Shown: piece after piece, positions 55,589 through 64,000 of the stretch
How the letters are laid out: each line of letters begins with the position of its first letter
Numbering within the stretch: the stretch's first letter is position 1
NCBI GenBank assembly: GCA_963603365.1
Contig: CAVCMI010000020.1
Coordinates: 1-64,000 of the forward strand
Length of the DNA stretch: 64,000 nt
Source of the DNA: F23-D06 sp963603365
Lineage (GTDB): Bacteria; Bacteroidota; Bacteroidia; Bacteroidales; WCHB1-69
Direction: 5' to 3'
The notes under the pieces: generated by a model
The model's input: only the letters and a program-made list of their open reading frames with translations
What the model was told of the DNA's origin: nothing
Databases searched by the model: none
Translations under genes and position numbers: made by a program

Positions 55589-58171
55589 TTATAATGTAGT
55601 GTCGGTGGTTTTCTCTTGTTCGGGGTTTCCGGGCAATGCTTTCGATTGGGGCACGATGAACATGGACTCTTTTTCTTCATTGTAGTCGATGTCCACAGAA
55701 GACCCTTCGGGGAGGGTCTGGTTGAGGATTTCTTCAGCAAGCAGGTCTTCCACGTTTTTCTGGATGGCCCGTTTCAGCGGGCGCGCGCCGTAGTGGACAT
55801 TCCAGCCGGCATCGGCCAGAAAATGCCGCGCCTTGTCGGTGAAATGCACGTCAATGCCCAGGTCTTTGACTCTGGCGAGCACTTTCTTGAGCTCAATGTC
55901 CACAATTTTGAGAATGTCGTCTTTGCTGAGGCTGTTGAAATAGATGACATCATCGATGCGGTTGAGGAACTCTGGGGAGAAGTTCGCTTTCAGCGCTTTC
56001 TCTAAAATGCTCTGCTCAACCTTGTCCTGTGCCGCTTTGGTGGCATCGGTGCTGAAGCCGACACCGGTGCCGTAGTCTTTCAGCTCGCGCGAGCCGAGGT
56101 TGGAGGTCATGATAAGAATGGTGTTCCGGAAGTCAACCTTCCGTCCTATGCCGTCAGTAAGTTGCCCTTCGTCAAGCACTTGCAGCAGTATGTTATAAAT
56201 GTCCTGATGGGCTTTCTCTATTTCGTCGAGCAGGACGATGGAGTAGGGTTTGCGGCGCACTTTCTCGGTGAGCTGTCCGCCCTCTTCGTAGCCCACGTAT
56301 CCCGGCGGCGCGCCGATGAGCCGAGATACGGTGTGCTTCTCCATATATTCGCTCATGTCGATGCGGATAATGGCGTCTTGCGAGTCGAAAAGGTATTCGG
56401 CGAGCACTTTCGCAAGGTATGTCTTGCCCACACCGGTAGGTCCCAGAAAGATGAACGTGCCGATAGGTTTGTTCGGGTCTTTGAGCCCGGCACGGTTGCG
56501 GCGTATCGCCTTGGCAATTTTCAGGATGGCGTTGTCTTGTCCGATGACGGCCCCCTTAAGTTCATCGGCCATCTTCAAGAGGCGTTCGCTCTCGTTGCGG
56601 GCGATGCGCTGCGTAGGCACGCCCGTCATCATGGCCACAACTTCGGCCACGGTGTCTTCGGTGACTGTAGGGCGTTGCACGTCCGCCTCTTCCTCCCATT
56701 TCTTCTTGATGTTCTCCTGCTCCTGTTCCAGTTTCTTGATCTCGTCGCGGTAGCCTGCGGCGGCATTGTATTGCTGGCTTTTGATGGCCTCCAATTTCAA
56801 CTTCTCGAAGTCGGCGATCTCTTTTTCAACCTGCAGCAGTTCGTCAGGGATGTGTATGTTCTGGATGTGGACACGGGCTCCCGCTTCGTCAAGCGTGTCA
56901 ATGGCTTTGTCGGGGAAACAACGGTCTGTGATGTAGCGGTTTGACAATGATACGCATGCTTTGATGGCCTCGTCGCTGTATTTCACGAGATGGTGCTCTT
57001 CGTATTTGTCTTTGATGTTGTTCAGGATCTCTATGGTCTCTTCGGGGGAGGTCGGCTCGAGGATGATTTTCTGGAAACGGCGCTCCAATGCCCCGTCCTT
57101 TTCGATGTATTCGCGGTATTCGTCGAGGGTGGTGGCGCCGATGCACTGCATCTCGCCGCGCGCAAGGGCAGGCTTGAACAAGTTGGACGCGTCCATGCTG
57201 CCGGGCGAGTTGCCCGCCCCGACCATCGTGTGCAATTCGTCAATGAAGAGGATGATGTTGGGATTCTTCTCGATTTCGGTCAGCAGGGTCTTTACACGCT
57301 CTTCAAATTGCCCCCGGTATTTGGTGCCGGCCACCAGCGACGCCATGTCAAGGCTTACAATACGTTTGTGCAACAGCGTGCGGGAGACATGCCCCTGCAC
57401 GATGTTGATGGCCAACCCCTCGGCAACGGCCGACTTCCCGACGCCGGGCTCGCCGATAAGGACTGGGTTGTTCTTTTTGCGCCTGCTCAGGATCTGGGCT
57501 ATGCGCTCCAGCTCTTTCTGCCGCCCGACAACAGGGTCCAGTTTGTTTTCTGCCGCCAGCCTGGTGAGGTCTTTGCCGAAACTGTCCAGCATCGGGGTGG
57601 ACGCCCCCTTGCTGCCCTCTCTGCCGGCACGGGCCAAGAATCGGCGGTCGTCCTCTTCGTCTTCCTCGTCCTCGTCATTCGATGAAAAGATGGACTCCGT
57701 TCGCCCCGATTCCATGTTCAGCTCTTTTTTCGTCTCGTTGAGGAACGTAGTGTAGGAGACCCCATAACGGACAAGGTACGCCTTGACTATGTTCGAGGAG
57801 TCGTTGCGCCCGTCACGGAGAACGGCAAGGATGAAGTGATAGGATTCGATGACCGGACTCCTGAATTCTTTCGACAAGAGCGAGGATAATCGTATGATAT
57901 TGGTGGTCTGTGTGTTGAAGTTGAGTTTTTCAGGGGGAGTGTCTGTCTTGTTTTCGGCCGAATCAATGATGCTTTCAAGTTTGGTCCGGAATGCGTCAAT
58001 GTCGATGCGGAAAATCCCGAACAGGTTTTTGGTCGTGCTTTCGTTCGGATAGCGCAAGATGGCAACCATGATGTGTTCGATGCCGATATGGGGGGAACGA
58101 TAGTAAGCGGCGATCCTTCCGGCCTCTTCCATCGCATAGTTCATCTCGTCAGAATACTTGAAATTTTCCAT
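55589..58171 (-). CDS. clpC: AAA+ protease chaperone subunit ClpC
   Basis: 860 residues from the ATG at 58169-58171. It unfolds proteins for ClpP. The N domain has two Clp-N repeats (1-150). The first AAA+ domain has Walker A GEPGVGKS and Walker B ILFIDELHTM. The middle region contains a UVR-like helix pair (YRDEIKKLEQEQENIKKKW), typical of ClpC rather than ClpB. The second AAA+ domain has GPTGVGKT and VLLDEIEKAH, then the C-terminal D2-small domain. An acidic low-complexity insert (NDEDEEDEEDDRRF) lies near 175-195, between the N domain and the first AAA+ domain. The promoter lies 19 nt upstream. Confidence 0.95.
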   Translation of the reverse strand: MENFKYSDEMNYAMEEAGRIAAYYRSPHIGIEHIMVAILRYPNESTTKNLFGIFRIDIDAFRTKLESIIDSAENKTDTPPEKLNFNTQTTNIIRLSSLLSKEFRSPVIESYHFILAVLRDGRNDSSNIVKAYLVRYGVSYTTFLNETKKELNMESGRTESIFSSNDEDEEDEEDDRRFLARAGREGSKGASTPMLDSFGKDLTRLAAENKLDPVVGRQKELERIAQILSRRKKNNPVLIGEPGVGKSAVAEGLAINIVQGHVSRTLLHKRIVSLDMASLVAGTKYRGQFEERVKTLLTEIEKNPNIILFIDELHTMVGAGNSPGSMDASNLFKPALARGEMQCIGATTLDEYREYIEKDGALERRFQKIILEPTSPEETIEILNNIKDKYEEHHLVKYSDEAIKACVSLSNRYITDRCFPDKAIDTLDEAGARVHIQNIHIPDELLQVEKEIADFEKLKLEAIKSQQYNAAAGYRDEIKKLEQEQENIKKKWEEEADVQRPTVTEDTVAEVVAMMTGVPTQRIARNESERLLKMADELKGAVIGQDNAILKIAKAIRRNRAGLKDPNKPIGTFIFLGPTGVGKTYLAKVLAEYLFDSQDAIIRIDMSEYMEKHTVSRLIGAPPGYVGYEEGGQLTEKVRRKPYSIVLLDEIEKAHQDIYNILLQVLDEGQLTDGIGRKVDFRNTILIMTSNLGSRELKDYGTGVGFSTDATKAAQDKVEQSILEKALKANFSPEFLNRIDDVIYFNSLSKDDILKIVDIELKKVLARVKDLGIDVHFTDKARHFLADAGWNVHYGARPLKRAIQKNVEDLLAEEILNQTLPEGSSVDIDYNEEKESMFIVPQSKALPGNPEQEKTTDTTL

Positions 58172-58189
58172 TTGCCTTGAAATTTTCGG

Positions 58190-58197
58190 CAAAAGTA
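58190..58197 (-). promoter_or_regulatory. -7 promoter element of clpC
   Basis: TACTTTTG on the minus strand. It decides the start of clpC, because the longer in-frame reading (to 58249) would span it. Confidence 0.6.
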
Positions 58198-58300
58198 CAA
58201 AAAAAGAACGTTTGAAAACAAGGCTATGTGAAGTTGTGTCAATGGTCAACTCCCCATAGCCTTGCCCGGTTGTTCACGAACTGTTCAGGTCAGCGGCCGG

Positions 58301-61165
58301 CTATCGTATCAAGGTTACATTGCCGGTGATCTGCGGCTGTCCGGGGCCGGCGATGTTGTCCAATTGGGTCCAATGCCTGATGTAATAGATGTAAACGCCC
58401 TGCGGGCATTCGTTTCCGGACATGTCGTTGCCGTCCCAGCCAATGTTGGGGTCGGTTGACTTGAAAACCAACCTCCCTTGGCGGTCATAGATGAGCATCT
58501 GGTATTTTTCGATCTCGATGCCTTCGAAACGGGGAATGAATATGTTGTTCAGTGCGTCGCCGTTCGGGGTGAAAGCATTGGGAATGTAGAAGTGTATGGG
58601 CACCGTGACGGTGACGTATTGTGTGGTAGAGTCGGTGCACCGCTGTGAATTGGTGACGGTGAGCGTGACAGGGTAGGTGCCCGTATGGGTGAAGTCGTGC
58701 GTGGGGTTCGCTACGTCGTGAACGATAGAGCCCGTGGCATCGTAACGGTCGTGGAAGTTCCAGTGCCACGTGGAATCTGTGGTGCAGGTCATATTGCAGT
58801 AGAGCGTGCCGTACCCGTGCTCCATGGTGATTTCGTTCGGTGACATGGTGAACGACACTTCCGGCAATGGCCTTACGTTTATGGTAAAGGTGTCTGTCTT
58901 GAAACAGTCGTTGTCATTGGGCAAGATGCCGCGTACCACGTATGTCGTGGTTTCTGACGGCGACACCAGCCGCGTGGCCCCCGACGGCCCGTTCTCCCAA
59001 ATGTAGTTGTAGTCGGTGGTATCGGCCGAGGCCGTAAGGCGGACACTCTCACCTTGGCAGATTTCATCGTCGCCATGGATTGTAGGCTGCTCCAACTCTT
59101 CAACCACTAATTTGGCCGTGTCGGTGGTGGTGCAGTTGTTGTTGTATGTGATGGTGAGGATGCAGTCTTGGCTCTCCTGCGCTATGAATGTGAGTTCTCT
59201 TACAGTGTCCCCCGTGTTCCAGCTGTAAGAGTCGGGCACGATGGTGTCAAGTTCTTGTATTATAGGATTGAACGATACTTCCTTGCCGGGGCAGACATCC
59301 GTTCCTCTCAAAGTTACTTCGGGAATGTTGACGCGCACCAATATAGTGTCAAGCAGGTCAAAGGAAGCGCCGGTGGAGTTGGTGAAATGGTATTTGGCGA
59401 TGTAGCGGGTGGTAGTGGTGGGGTTTACGACTAACCTGTTCGTAGTGCCGACACATGGGGTGTTGATGTCGTTCTCGAACCATTCGATGGTGGCGTCTTC
59501 ATCGAGCGGGGTGATGGGTGTGAAACGCCATGCTTCGTTGTCGGCAGTCCAGTTTGTGGCAAAAGTGCGTCCGGGTGCGACCACCATCTGCGAGGAGGTG
59601 GTGTTCTGCAGCCCGACAACGCCGTTCCCGCTGTTCCAACTGGAGCAGCAGGCGCGGTGGCGTATGAACACGTCGATGATGTTGGTGCCTTCGTAAATCA
59701 CCATCTGGTAAGAGTTGTACATATTGTTGCCTTGGGTGTAGCAACTGTAGAGCCCCACATTGTCATAGTTGAACACAAAGGTGCGGCACGGGTACTCGCC
59801 CATCACTCCATAGCGGATAGCACCGTTGTTGATGTAGTGGCCGGGGTAAATGTCTTCATATACACCGTAGATGCAATTGCGGTAGTTGTAAGGAGCATTA
59901 GTGAACGGCGGCGTGCTGGTGTGGGTGGGACAACCGGTAGTGCTCCAGCTGCAGTAGCCTGACTGTGGAGAGAATGAAATCAGCCCATTGGCGCCCGGGT
60001 AAGCCTTGGTGTAGGGCTTGCCGAAGAAAGAGAAGGTGAACGGCAGGTTAACACCACTGGAGGTGATCCAATTGTCGTCCGTGTTGGCATCTATCAAGGT
60101 GCCGGCATTGAACTCAAACGGCGGCGCGTAGGTTACTTGCGATACGGTATAGTCGTTGGCATAGCGTCCCGTGGCTGTAATGCCGGCAGAGAGAATGGTC
60201 GGGATGCCGCATTGGTGGTCGATGACATCCGGGGCCTCGGCATCGGAGGTGGAGATGACCACTTGTGGACATGCGGTGCCGAGCGGGGTCTCAAAGAGTT
60301 CGGACACACACGAAATGGTAGCCGCCCAGCCCGACTTTGACACGTCACCCGCAGCGCCGATGTATTCAACATAGAGCGTAGAACCGGACGAGAAAAGCAC
60401 GGGCGGCTTGTTGCCCGTTGTGGCGTCAAGGGTAGATGAGTGGAACTGCCCGATGAGACGCTTGTTAGGGTCAGACTTGGCCCCGTCGTAAATCTTCATC
60501 AGCCCGTTGATGGAAAAACTTTGGAATTCCATCTTGATGTGTGAGGCAGGCGACACGAACTCTACGTCGTAGTGCTCGTTGTTTGCCGCAATGTTCCCGT
60601 TTGCTCCGCCAGAGTCGTAAAAGAGGGCGTTGCATCCCGAATACAACGACCCGTCGTAGTCGCTGATGAGCACGGTTGAAGAGTTCAGCGACGTGGCGTA
60701 TGCCTGCGCCGCCCAGCCTTCGCTCAACATCCCGTAGTCGTCGATGTCGTCAGAATGGAACACGAATGTGAGGAAGCGGCCGGTAGAGTTGACCTGTTCG
60801 GGGGAGCGTACGGAGTTATAGGCGCCGATGAGGGTGGCGTCGGTGTTCTGCCCGTCAAATATGTAAAGCGTATCACCGTATCCCATAGAGAAATCATTGA
60901 ACAGCACGGTGAGGTAACTGTTCGCCATTTCGGTTTTCATCGTCAGCGTGTCGCGGATGTTGCGCTCAAAATAGCCGTTCGGATCGTTGTTGGGTCCGGG
61001 ATTGGTTGCCGTGCCGCCGGGGTCATAAAAATAACGGATGTCTTCACCCACCAGCTGCGGGGTGGAAGTGTTTGTCATAATGATGTCCTGAGCGTAAAGT
61101 GTGCCTGTGCCGAAGCAGAACAGCACTAAGATCAAGGATAGGGATTTGTATTTGGGATTTCTCAT
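58301..61165 (-). CDS. CUB-domain protein with type B T9SS (gliding C-terminal) domain
   Basis: 954 residues. Signal peptide 1-25 (LILVLFCFGTGTLYAQ). Two CUB-like domains lie at about 27-150 and 155-285 (YGDTLYIFDGQ, MKIYDGAKSD, STLYVEYIGAAGD). A PKD/nidogen-type region is at about 330-560 (PFTFSFFGKPYTKAYPGANGLISFS). Ig-like/PKD repeats with the HWNFHDR and PTHDFTHTGTYPVTLTVTN motifs lead to the CHU_C domain in the last 100 residues (IPNAFTPNGDALNNIF, MLIYDRQGRLVFKS, WDGNDMSGNECPQGVYIYYI). That domain is the sorting signal for SprB/RemA-type T9SS substrates. It lies 28 nt after the gene for a small CHU_C protein. Confidence 0.9.
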   Translation of the reverse strand: MRNPKYKSLSLILVLFCFGTGTLYAQDIIMTNTSTPQLVGEDIRYFYDPGGTATNPGPNNDPNGYFERNIRDTLTMKTEMANSYLTVLFNDFSMGYGDTLYIFDGQNTDATLIGAYNSVRSPEQVNSTGRFLTFVFHSDDIDDYGMLSEGWAAQAYATSLNSSTVLISDYDGSLYSGCNALFYDSGGANGNIAANNEHYDVEFVSPASHIKMEFQSFSINGLMKIYDGAKSDPNKRLIGQFHSSTLDATTGNKPPVLFSSGSTLYVEYIGAAGDVSKSGWAATISCVSELFETPLGTACPQVVISTSDAEAPDVIDHQCGIPTILSAGITATGRYANDYTVSQVTYAPPFEFNAGTLIDANTDDNWITSSGVNLPFTFSFFGKPYTKAYPGANGLISFSPQSGYCSWSTTGCPTHTSTPPFTNAPYNYRNCIYGVYEDIYPGHYINNGAIRYGVMGEYPCRTFVFNYDNVGLYSCYTQGNNMYNSYQMVIYEGTNIIDVFIRHRACCSSWNSGNGVVGLQNTTSSQMVVAPGRTFATNWTADNEAWRFTPITPLDEDATIEWFENDINTPCVGTTNRLVVNPTTTTRYIAKYHFTNSTGASFDLLDTILVRVNIPEVTLRGTDVCPGKEVSFNPIIQELDTIVPDSYSWNTGDTVRELTFIAQESQDCILTITYNNNCTTTDTAKLVVEELEQPTIHGDDEICQGESVRLTASADTTDYNYIWENGPSGATRLVSPSETTTYVVRGILPNDNDCFKTDTFTINVRPLPEVSFTMSPNEITMEHGYGTLYCNMTCTTDSTWHWNFHDRYDATGSIVHDVANPTHDFTHTGTYPVTLTVTNSQRCTDSTTQYVTVTVPIHFYIPNAFTPNGDALNNIFIPRFEGIEIEKYQMLIYDRQGRLVFKSTDPNIGWDGNDMSGNECPQGVYIYYIRHWTQLDNIAGPGQPQITGNVTLIR

Positions 61166-61193
61166 TATTTAGGAAAGTTGTTGTCGGAAGTTA

Positions 61194-61646
61194 TTATCTG
61201 AGCAGCGCAAAGGTGTGCTTGTATACCATATAGTCGCCTTTGCCGACGGAACCGCCTTCTTCAGCGTTGCGGAGCCGGTACTTGATGATGCAGACATATA
61301 CCCCGGCCGGACATGCGGTACCGTTCTTGTCGGTGCCGTCCCATTCGGCCATCGGGTTGTTGATGTTCGACTTGAACAGCAGTTTGCCGTAGCGGTCGTA
61401 TATCATCATCTGGAAAAACGAGAAGGTGGCAAAAGGTTCGATTTCGTACTTGAGACGGAATGTTTCGTTGAGCCCGTCACTGTTCGGGGTGAAGGCATTG
61501 GGCACGAAGAAAGGGAGCGTGTCGCCGGAAGCCAATGCCGTCGCCGATGAAACCGTACTGGCGGTGCGGCAAGGCAACTGTTCGGCATTACATATTGCGA
61601 ACGAGAACGTTATGATTGAGAAAATGACAATTTTTTTCATGTTCAT
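61194..61646 (-). CDS. Small secreted protein consisting mainly of a T9SS type B sorting domain
   Basis: 150 residues from the ATG at 61644-61646 (61640 is also possible). Signal peptide 1-22 (IVIFSIITFSFAICNA), a roughly 30-residue linker, then a complete CHU_C domain (FVPNAFTPNSDGLNETFRLKYE, MMIYDRYGKLLFKS, WDGTDKNGTACPAGVYVCIIKY). There is no room for another folded domain. It lies between lpxB and the CUB-domain cargo in the same direction. It may be an accessory of that cargo or a degenerate cargo reduced to its signal. Confidence 0.85.
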   Translation of the reverse strand: MNMKKIVIFSIITFSFAICNAEQLPCRTASTVSSATALASGDTLPFFVPNAFTPNSDGLNETFRLKYEIEPFATFSFFQMMIYDRYGKLLFKSNINNPMAEWDGTDKNGTACPAGVYVCIIKYRLRNAEEGGSVGKGDYMVYKHTFALLR

Positions 61647-61697
61647 ACGGTGTGCTTTTGTTTTAACGATATGGGTGCTTTTGTGTTGCATCAAGAT

Positions 61698-62834
61698 TCA
61701 ATTATTTGTGCTTCTTGTCAGGCTTTCCATGATGACGTCGGCGGCCTTGCCGGAGGCGGAACCGTTGCCCAACAGGGTGTACAGCTGCCGGTAGTCCGCT
61801 TTTATGCGGTCAATGTTCGGCCGGTTCCCGGTTATAAGTTCCAGTTCCTCTTTGAGCGTATTGGTGTCAAGGTCGTGCTGTATCAACTCGGTCACGATTT
61901 TCTTGTCGGCAATGAGGTTCGGCAAGGAGATGAAGCGGATTCCGGAAATGAGGTTCTTGGCGATGAGGTACGAGAGTTCGCTGCCGGCATAGCAGACCAC
62001 CTGCGGAGTGCCGATCATGGCCGTTTCGAGGGTGGCTGTTCCGGAGGCTACAATGGCGGCCTTGGCGTTGGCAAGCAGCGGATAGGCGCTGCCGGACACC
62101 TGTTTCACATCGTAGGCACCGATGTGTCTGCTGTACAGTTCGGCGGGTTGCCAGGTTACGGTGGACACGACAAACTGGTACTGCGGGAACAACGGCACCA
62201 CCTTGAGCATCCGGGGCAGTATGGCGGCAATCTCCTGCTTGCGGCTGCCGGGCAGCAACGCGATGATGTCTCGCCCGTCAAGGCCGTTGCGGCGGCGGAA
62301 CTCTTTTACGGTCTCCTGTTCGCGCAGGTCTCCGCCTACGGCATCCAGCAGCGGATGCCCTACATAATGCACCCTCATGCCGTTGCGGGCATAAAACGCT
62401 TCCTCAAACGGAAGGATGACCAGCATCTCGTCCACATATTTCCGGATCTTGCCGATCCGCCCTTTCTTCCAGGCCCAGACTTGCGGGGATATGTAATAGA
62501 CGACCTTCAGCCCGTTCTCTTTGGCAAAGCGGGCTATGCGCAGGTTGAAGCCGGGATAGTCAACCAGAATGACGGCGTCAGGCCCATAGAGCAGGATGTC
62601 CGTCTCGCATACCTTGATGTTGCGGAGTATCGTGTTGAGGTGAACAAAGACCTCCCAGAATCCCATAAAGGCCAGATCCCGGTAGTGCTTGACCAAGTCG
62701 CCGCCTTCGGCTTCCATCAGGTCGCCGCCCCAGCAACGGAACTCCGCCTGCGGGTCACGCGCTTTCAGGGCTTTCATCAGGTTGGAAGCATGGAGGTCGC
62801 CCGATGCCTCACCGGCTATGATGTAGTACTTCAT
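61698..62834 (-). CDS. lpxB: Lipid-A-disaccharide synthase
   Basis: 378 residues, normal length. It joins UDP-2,3-diacylglucosamine and 2,3-diacylglucosamine 1-phosphate into the lipid A disaccharide at the inner membrane. The N-terminal motif IIAGEASGDLHASNL is diagnostic. The hydrophobic patch FMGFWEVFVHL and the C-terminal donor-binding part (IVASGTATLETAMIGTPQVVCY) are present. It lies 23 nt after yqeY. Two T9SS type B cargo genes follow on the same strand. Confidence 0.96.
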   Translation of the reverse strand: MKYYIIAGEASGDLHASNLMKALKARDPQAEFRCWGGDLMEAEGGDLVKHYRDLAFMGFWEVFVHLNTILRNIKVCETDILLYGPDAVILVDYPGFNLRIARFAKENGLKVVYYISPQVWAWKKGRIGKIRKYVDEMLVILPFEEAFYARNGMRVHYVGHPLLDAVGGDLREQETVKEFRRRNGLDGRDIIALLPGSRKQEIAAILPRMLKVVPLFPQYQFVVSTVTWQPAELYSRHIGAYDVKQVSGSAYPLLANAKAAIVASGTATLETAMIGTPQVVCYAGSELSYLIAKNLISGIRFISLPNLIADKKIVTELIQHDLDTNTLKEELELITGNRPNIDRIKADYRQLYTLLGNGSASGKAADVIMESLTRSTNN

Positions 62835-62857
62835 CTGGCTGGATGCTGTCTTGGCAA

Positions 62858-63307
62858 TTAGGAAAGAAGTCGTTTGACCATGTCCGAAACGGTGCGGTTG
62901 TCGGCTTTCCCGGCAAATGCGCGGGTGGCGGCTCCCATCATCTTGCCCATGTCTTTCATTCCGGCGAAGCCGTTTTCTTCCATAATCCTCTTGAGACCGG
63001 TCTCGATTTCTTCCTCCGTCATCATTTGGGGAAGATAGGCGGATATGATGTCCAGTTGCGCTTTCTCTTCCTGATACAGGTCATCGCGGTTTTGCGCCTT
63101 GTAGGTGTCGGCTGCGTCTTGACGTTGCTTTACCAGCTGCTTCAACAACTTGATTCCATCCTCTTCACTAATCTCGGCAGACGCGCCTTTCTGGGTCTTG
63201 GCCAGCAGAATTGCCGACTTTACGGCGCGCAAGGCGTTCAGTTTCTCTTTCTCACGGGCTAACATGGCCGCTTTGATGTCGTCATTGATGCGTTGTTCCA
63301 AATTCAT
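62858..63307 (-). CDS. GatB/YqeY domain protein
   Basis: 149 residues from the ATG at 63305-63307. Opens with LEQRINDDIKAAMLAREKEKLNALRAVKSAI and contains the EEKAQLDIISAYLPQMMTEEEI and GFAGMKDMGKMMGAATRAFAGKADNRTVSDMVKRLL segments typical of YqeY. This stand-alone family resembles the tRNA-binding tail of the GatB amidotransferase subunit; its exact function is not established. It is divergent from the Sua5-type gene across a symmetric promoter palindrome. Confidence 0.92.
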   Translation of the reverse strand: MNLEQRINDDIKAAMLAREKEKLNALRAVKSAILLAKTQKGASAEISEEDGIKLLKQLVKQRQDAADTYKAQNRDDLYQEEKAQLDIISAYLPQMMTEEEIETGLKRIMEENGFAGMKDMGKMMGAATRAFAGKADNRTVSDMVKRLLS

Positions 63308-63325
63308 ATCCAGGATTTTTTTACA

Positions 63326-63371
63326 GGCTGCAAACATACAAAAAAATCAAATTTTTTGTATGTTTGCAGCC
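63326..63371. promoter_or_regulatory. Palindromic divergent promoter of yqeY and sua5
   Basis: A perfect 20-bp inverted repeat (63326-63345 with 63352-63371, 6-nt spacer). Each arm contains TATGTTTG, the TAnnTTTG -7 form: minus strand at 63331-63338, plus strand at 63359-63366. The boxes lie 24 and 29 nt from the two start codons, so the two promoters are mirror images. Confidence 0.65.
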
Positions 63372-63394
63372 AACATTTAATAGCCGAAAAAAGA

Positions 63395-63958
63395 ATGGAA
63401 CAGGAAATTGAGAAATGTGCCGCACTGCTGCGTGAGGGTAAAGTTTTGCTTTACCCCACAGACACCGTGTGGGGCATCGGCTGCGACGCCACTAACGAAG
63501 AGGCCGTGACTAAAATATACCGCATTAAACAGCGTGACGAGAAGAAAAGCATGATCATTCTGCTCGACTCGGCAGAACGGCTTCCGATGTATGTGGAACG
63601 CATTCCGCTGATCGCCTGGGACCTCGCCGCCAATGTGTCGCGCCCTACCACATTTATCTATCCTACTGCCCGGCATCTGCCTAAAAAACTGGTGCACGAT
63701 GACGACACTATCGCTATCCGCATTGTGCGGCAGGATTTCTGCCGGCGCCTCATCAAGGCACTCGGCAAGCCGATTGTCTCTACTTCCGCCAATGTTGCCG
63801 CCCAGCCTACACCCCGGACGTTTATGGATATCAGCCCCGAGATTGTCGGCAAGATGGATTATGTGGTGCCGCAAGAATACGCCGATTCTGTCGAGTACAA
63901 GCCCTCGCGTCTGATCAAGTTTCTGGATGACTATAACTTTACTGTCCTGCGCGACTGA
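63395..63958 (+). CDS. L-threonylcarbamoyladenylate synthase (Sua5/YrdC/TsaC)
   Basis: 187 residues from the ATG at 63395. It makes threonylcarbamoyl-AMP from threonine, bicarbonate and ATP for the t6A modification of tRNAs that read ANN codons. Conserved segments are LLREGKVLLYPTDTVWGIGCDA (12-33), the IKQRDEKKSMIILL strand, RPTTFIYP, IAIRIV and KPIVSTSANVAAQPTP. The protein has the YrdC domain only, without the Sua5 C-terminal extension. A longer in-frame reading from 63293 crosses the promoter palindrome and is rejected. Confidence 0.93.
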   Translation: MEQEIEKCAALLREGKVLLYPTDTVWGIGCDATNEEAVTKIYRIKQRDEKKSMIILLDSAERLPMYVERIPLIAWDLAANVSRPTTFIYPTARHLPKKLVHDDDTIAIRIVRQDFCRRLIKALGKPIVSTSANVAAQPTPRTFMDISPEIVGKMDYVVPQEYADSVEYKPSRLIKFLDDYNFTVLRD

Positions 63959-63964
63959 CGGCCG

Positions 63965-64000
63965 ATGATGGAAAAGATTGCTGTTTTTGCCGGTTCGTTC
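63965..64000 (+). CDS. coaD: Phosphopantetheine adenylyltransferase, N-terminal 12 codons only
   Basis: The frame MMEKIAVFAGSF starts 6 nt after the sua5-type stop and runs off the window. The VFAGSF string is the nucleotidyltransferase opening of CoaD, which makes dephospho-CoA. Only the first strand is visible, so the call rests on that motif. The true start may be the second Met at 63968. Confidence 0.6.
   Translation, partial: MMEKIAVFAGSF

Overview
The window reads as chromosome of a strictly or mainly anaerobic gut-type Bacteroidales that has a type IX secretion system. The evidence is: class III ribonucleotide reductase (nrdDG) with no aerobic counterpart in view; very large secreted proteins built from Bacteroidota-type modules; T9SS sorting domains of type A (two proteins) and type B (gliding-motility C-terminal, two proteins); LPS genes (lpxB, kdsC); and repeated use of the Bacteroidota promoter form TTTG-N19-TAnnTTTG instead of Shine-Dalgarno sites. 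T9SS sorting domains argue for a Paludibacter/Porphyromonas-like family rather than Bacteroides proper, but the species cannot be named from this window.

Layout. 1-0.5 kb: remnant of an IS4-family insertion sequence with an internal deletion. 0.7-5.7 kb (minus strand): SIMPL-domain protein, nrdG, nrdD and hflX. 6.1-26.7 kb (plus): two giant secreted proteins of 3734 and 3025 residues, each with its own promoter and terminator. The first ends in a FISUMP domain, the second in a type A T9SS signal. 26.9-31.9 kb: an AraC-type regulator divergent from a three-gene tolC-emrA-emrB-type efflux operon. 32.1-33.5 kb: atoE (short-chain fatty acid transporter) broken by two single-base frameshifts. 33.7-37.05 kb: a third large secreted protein, glycine-rich and again ending in FISUMP. 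37.3-39.7 kb: dihydrolipoamide dehydrogenase and an outer-membrane beta-barrel protein. 39.7-46.7 kb (minus): a tolC-hlyD-ABC2-ABC2 export operon that runs into a LytS/LytT two-component pair. 47.1-48.0 kb: an AT-rich, probably acquired cytosine-5 DNA methyltransferase followed by an IS-end-like sequence. 48.2-63.3 kb (minus): recQ, an OstA-like LPS-transport protein, a MORN-repeat lipoprotein, a T9SS cargo, a TerB-DnaJ protein, kdsC, clpC, two type B T9SS cargos, lpxB and yqeY. 63.4-64 kb (plus): Sua5/YrdC and the first 12 codons of coaD, divergent from yqeY across a perfect palindrome.

Themes. The window is dominated by cell-surface investment: about 30 kb encodes secreted or outer-membrane proteins, many grown by internal duplication, some of it recent (367-nt and 230-nt near-identical blocks). 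Two of the giants share a HYR-plus-FISUMP C-terminal cassette in the place where a T9SS signal would be expected. A family of 7-bp tandem repeats (AATTAT, then GGAATKA units, then GGAATGGG) occupies four intergenic sites and brackets hflX as inverted copies. No rRNA, tRNA, CRISPR array or prophage was found.
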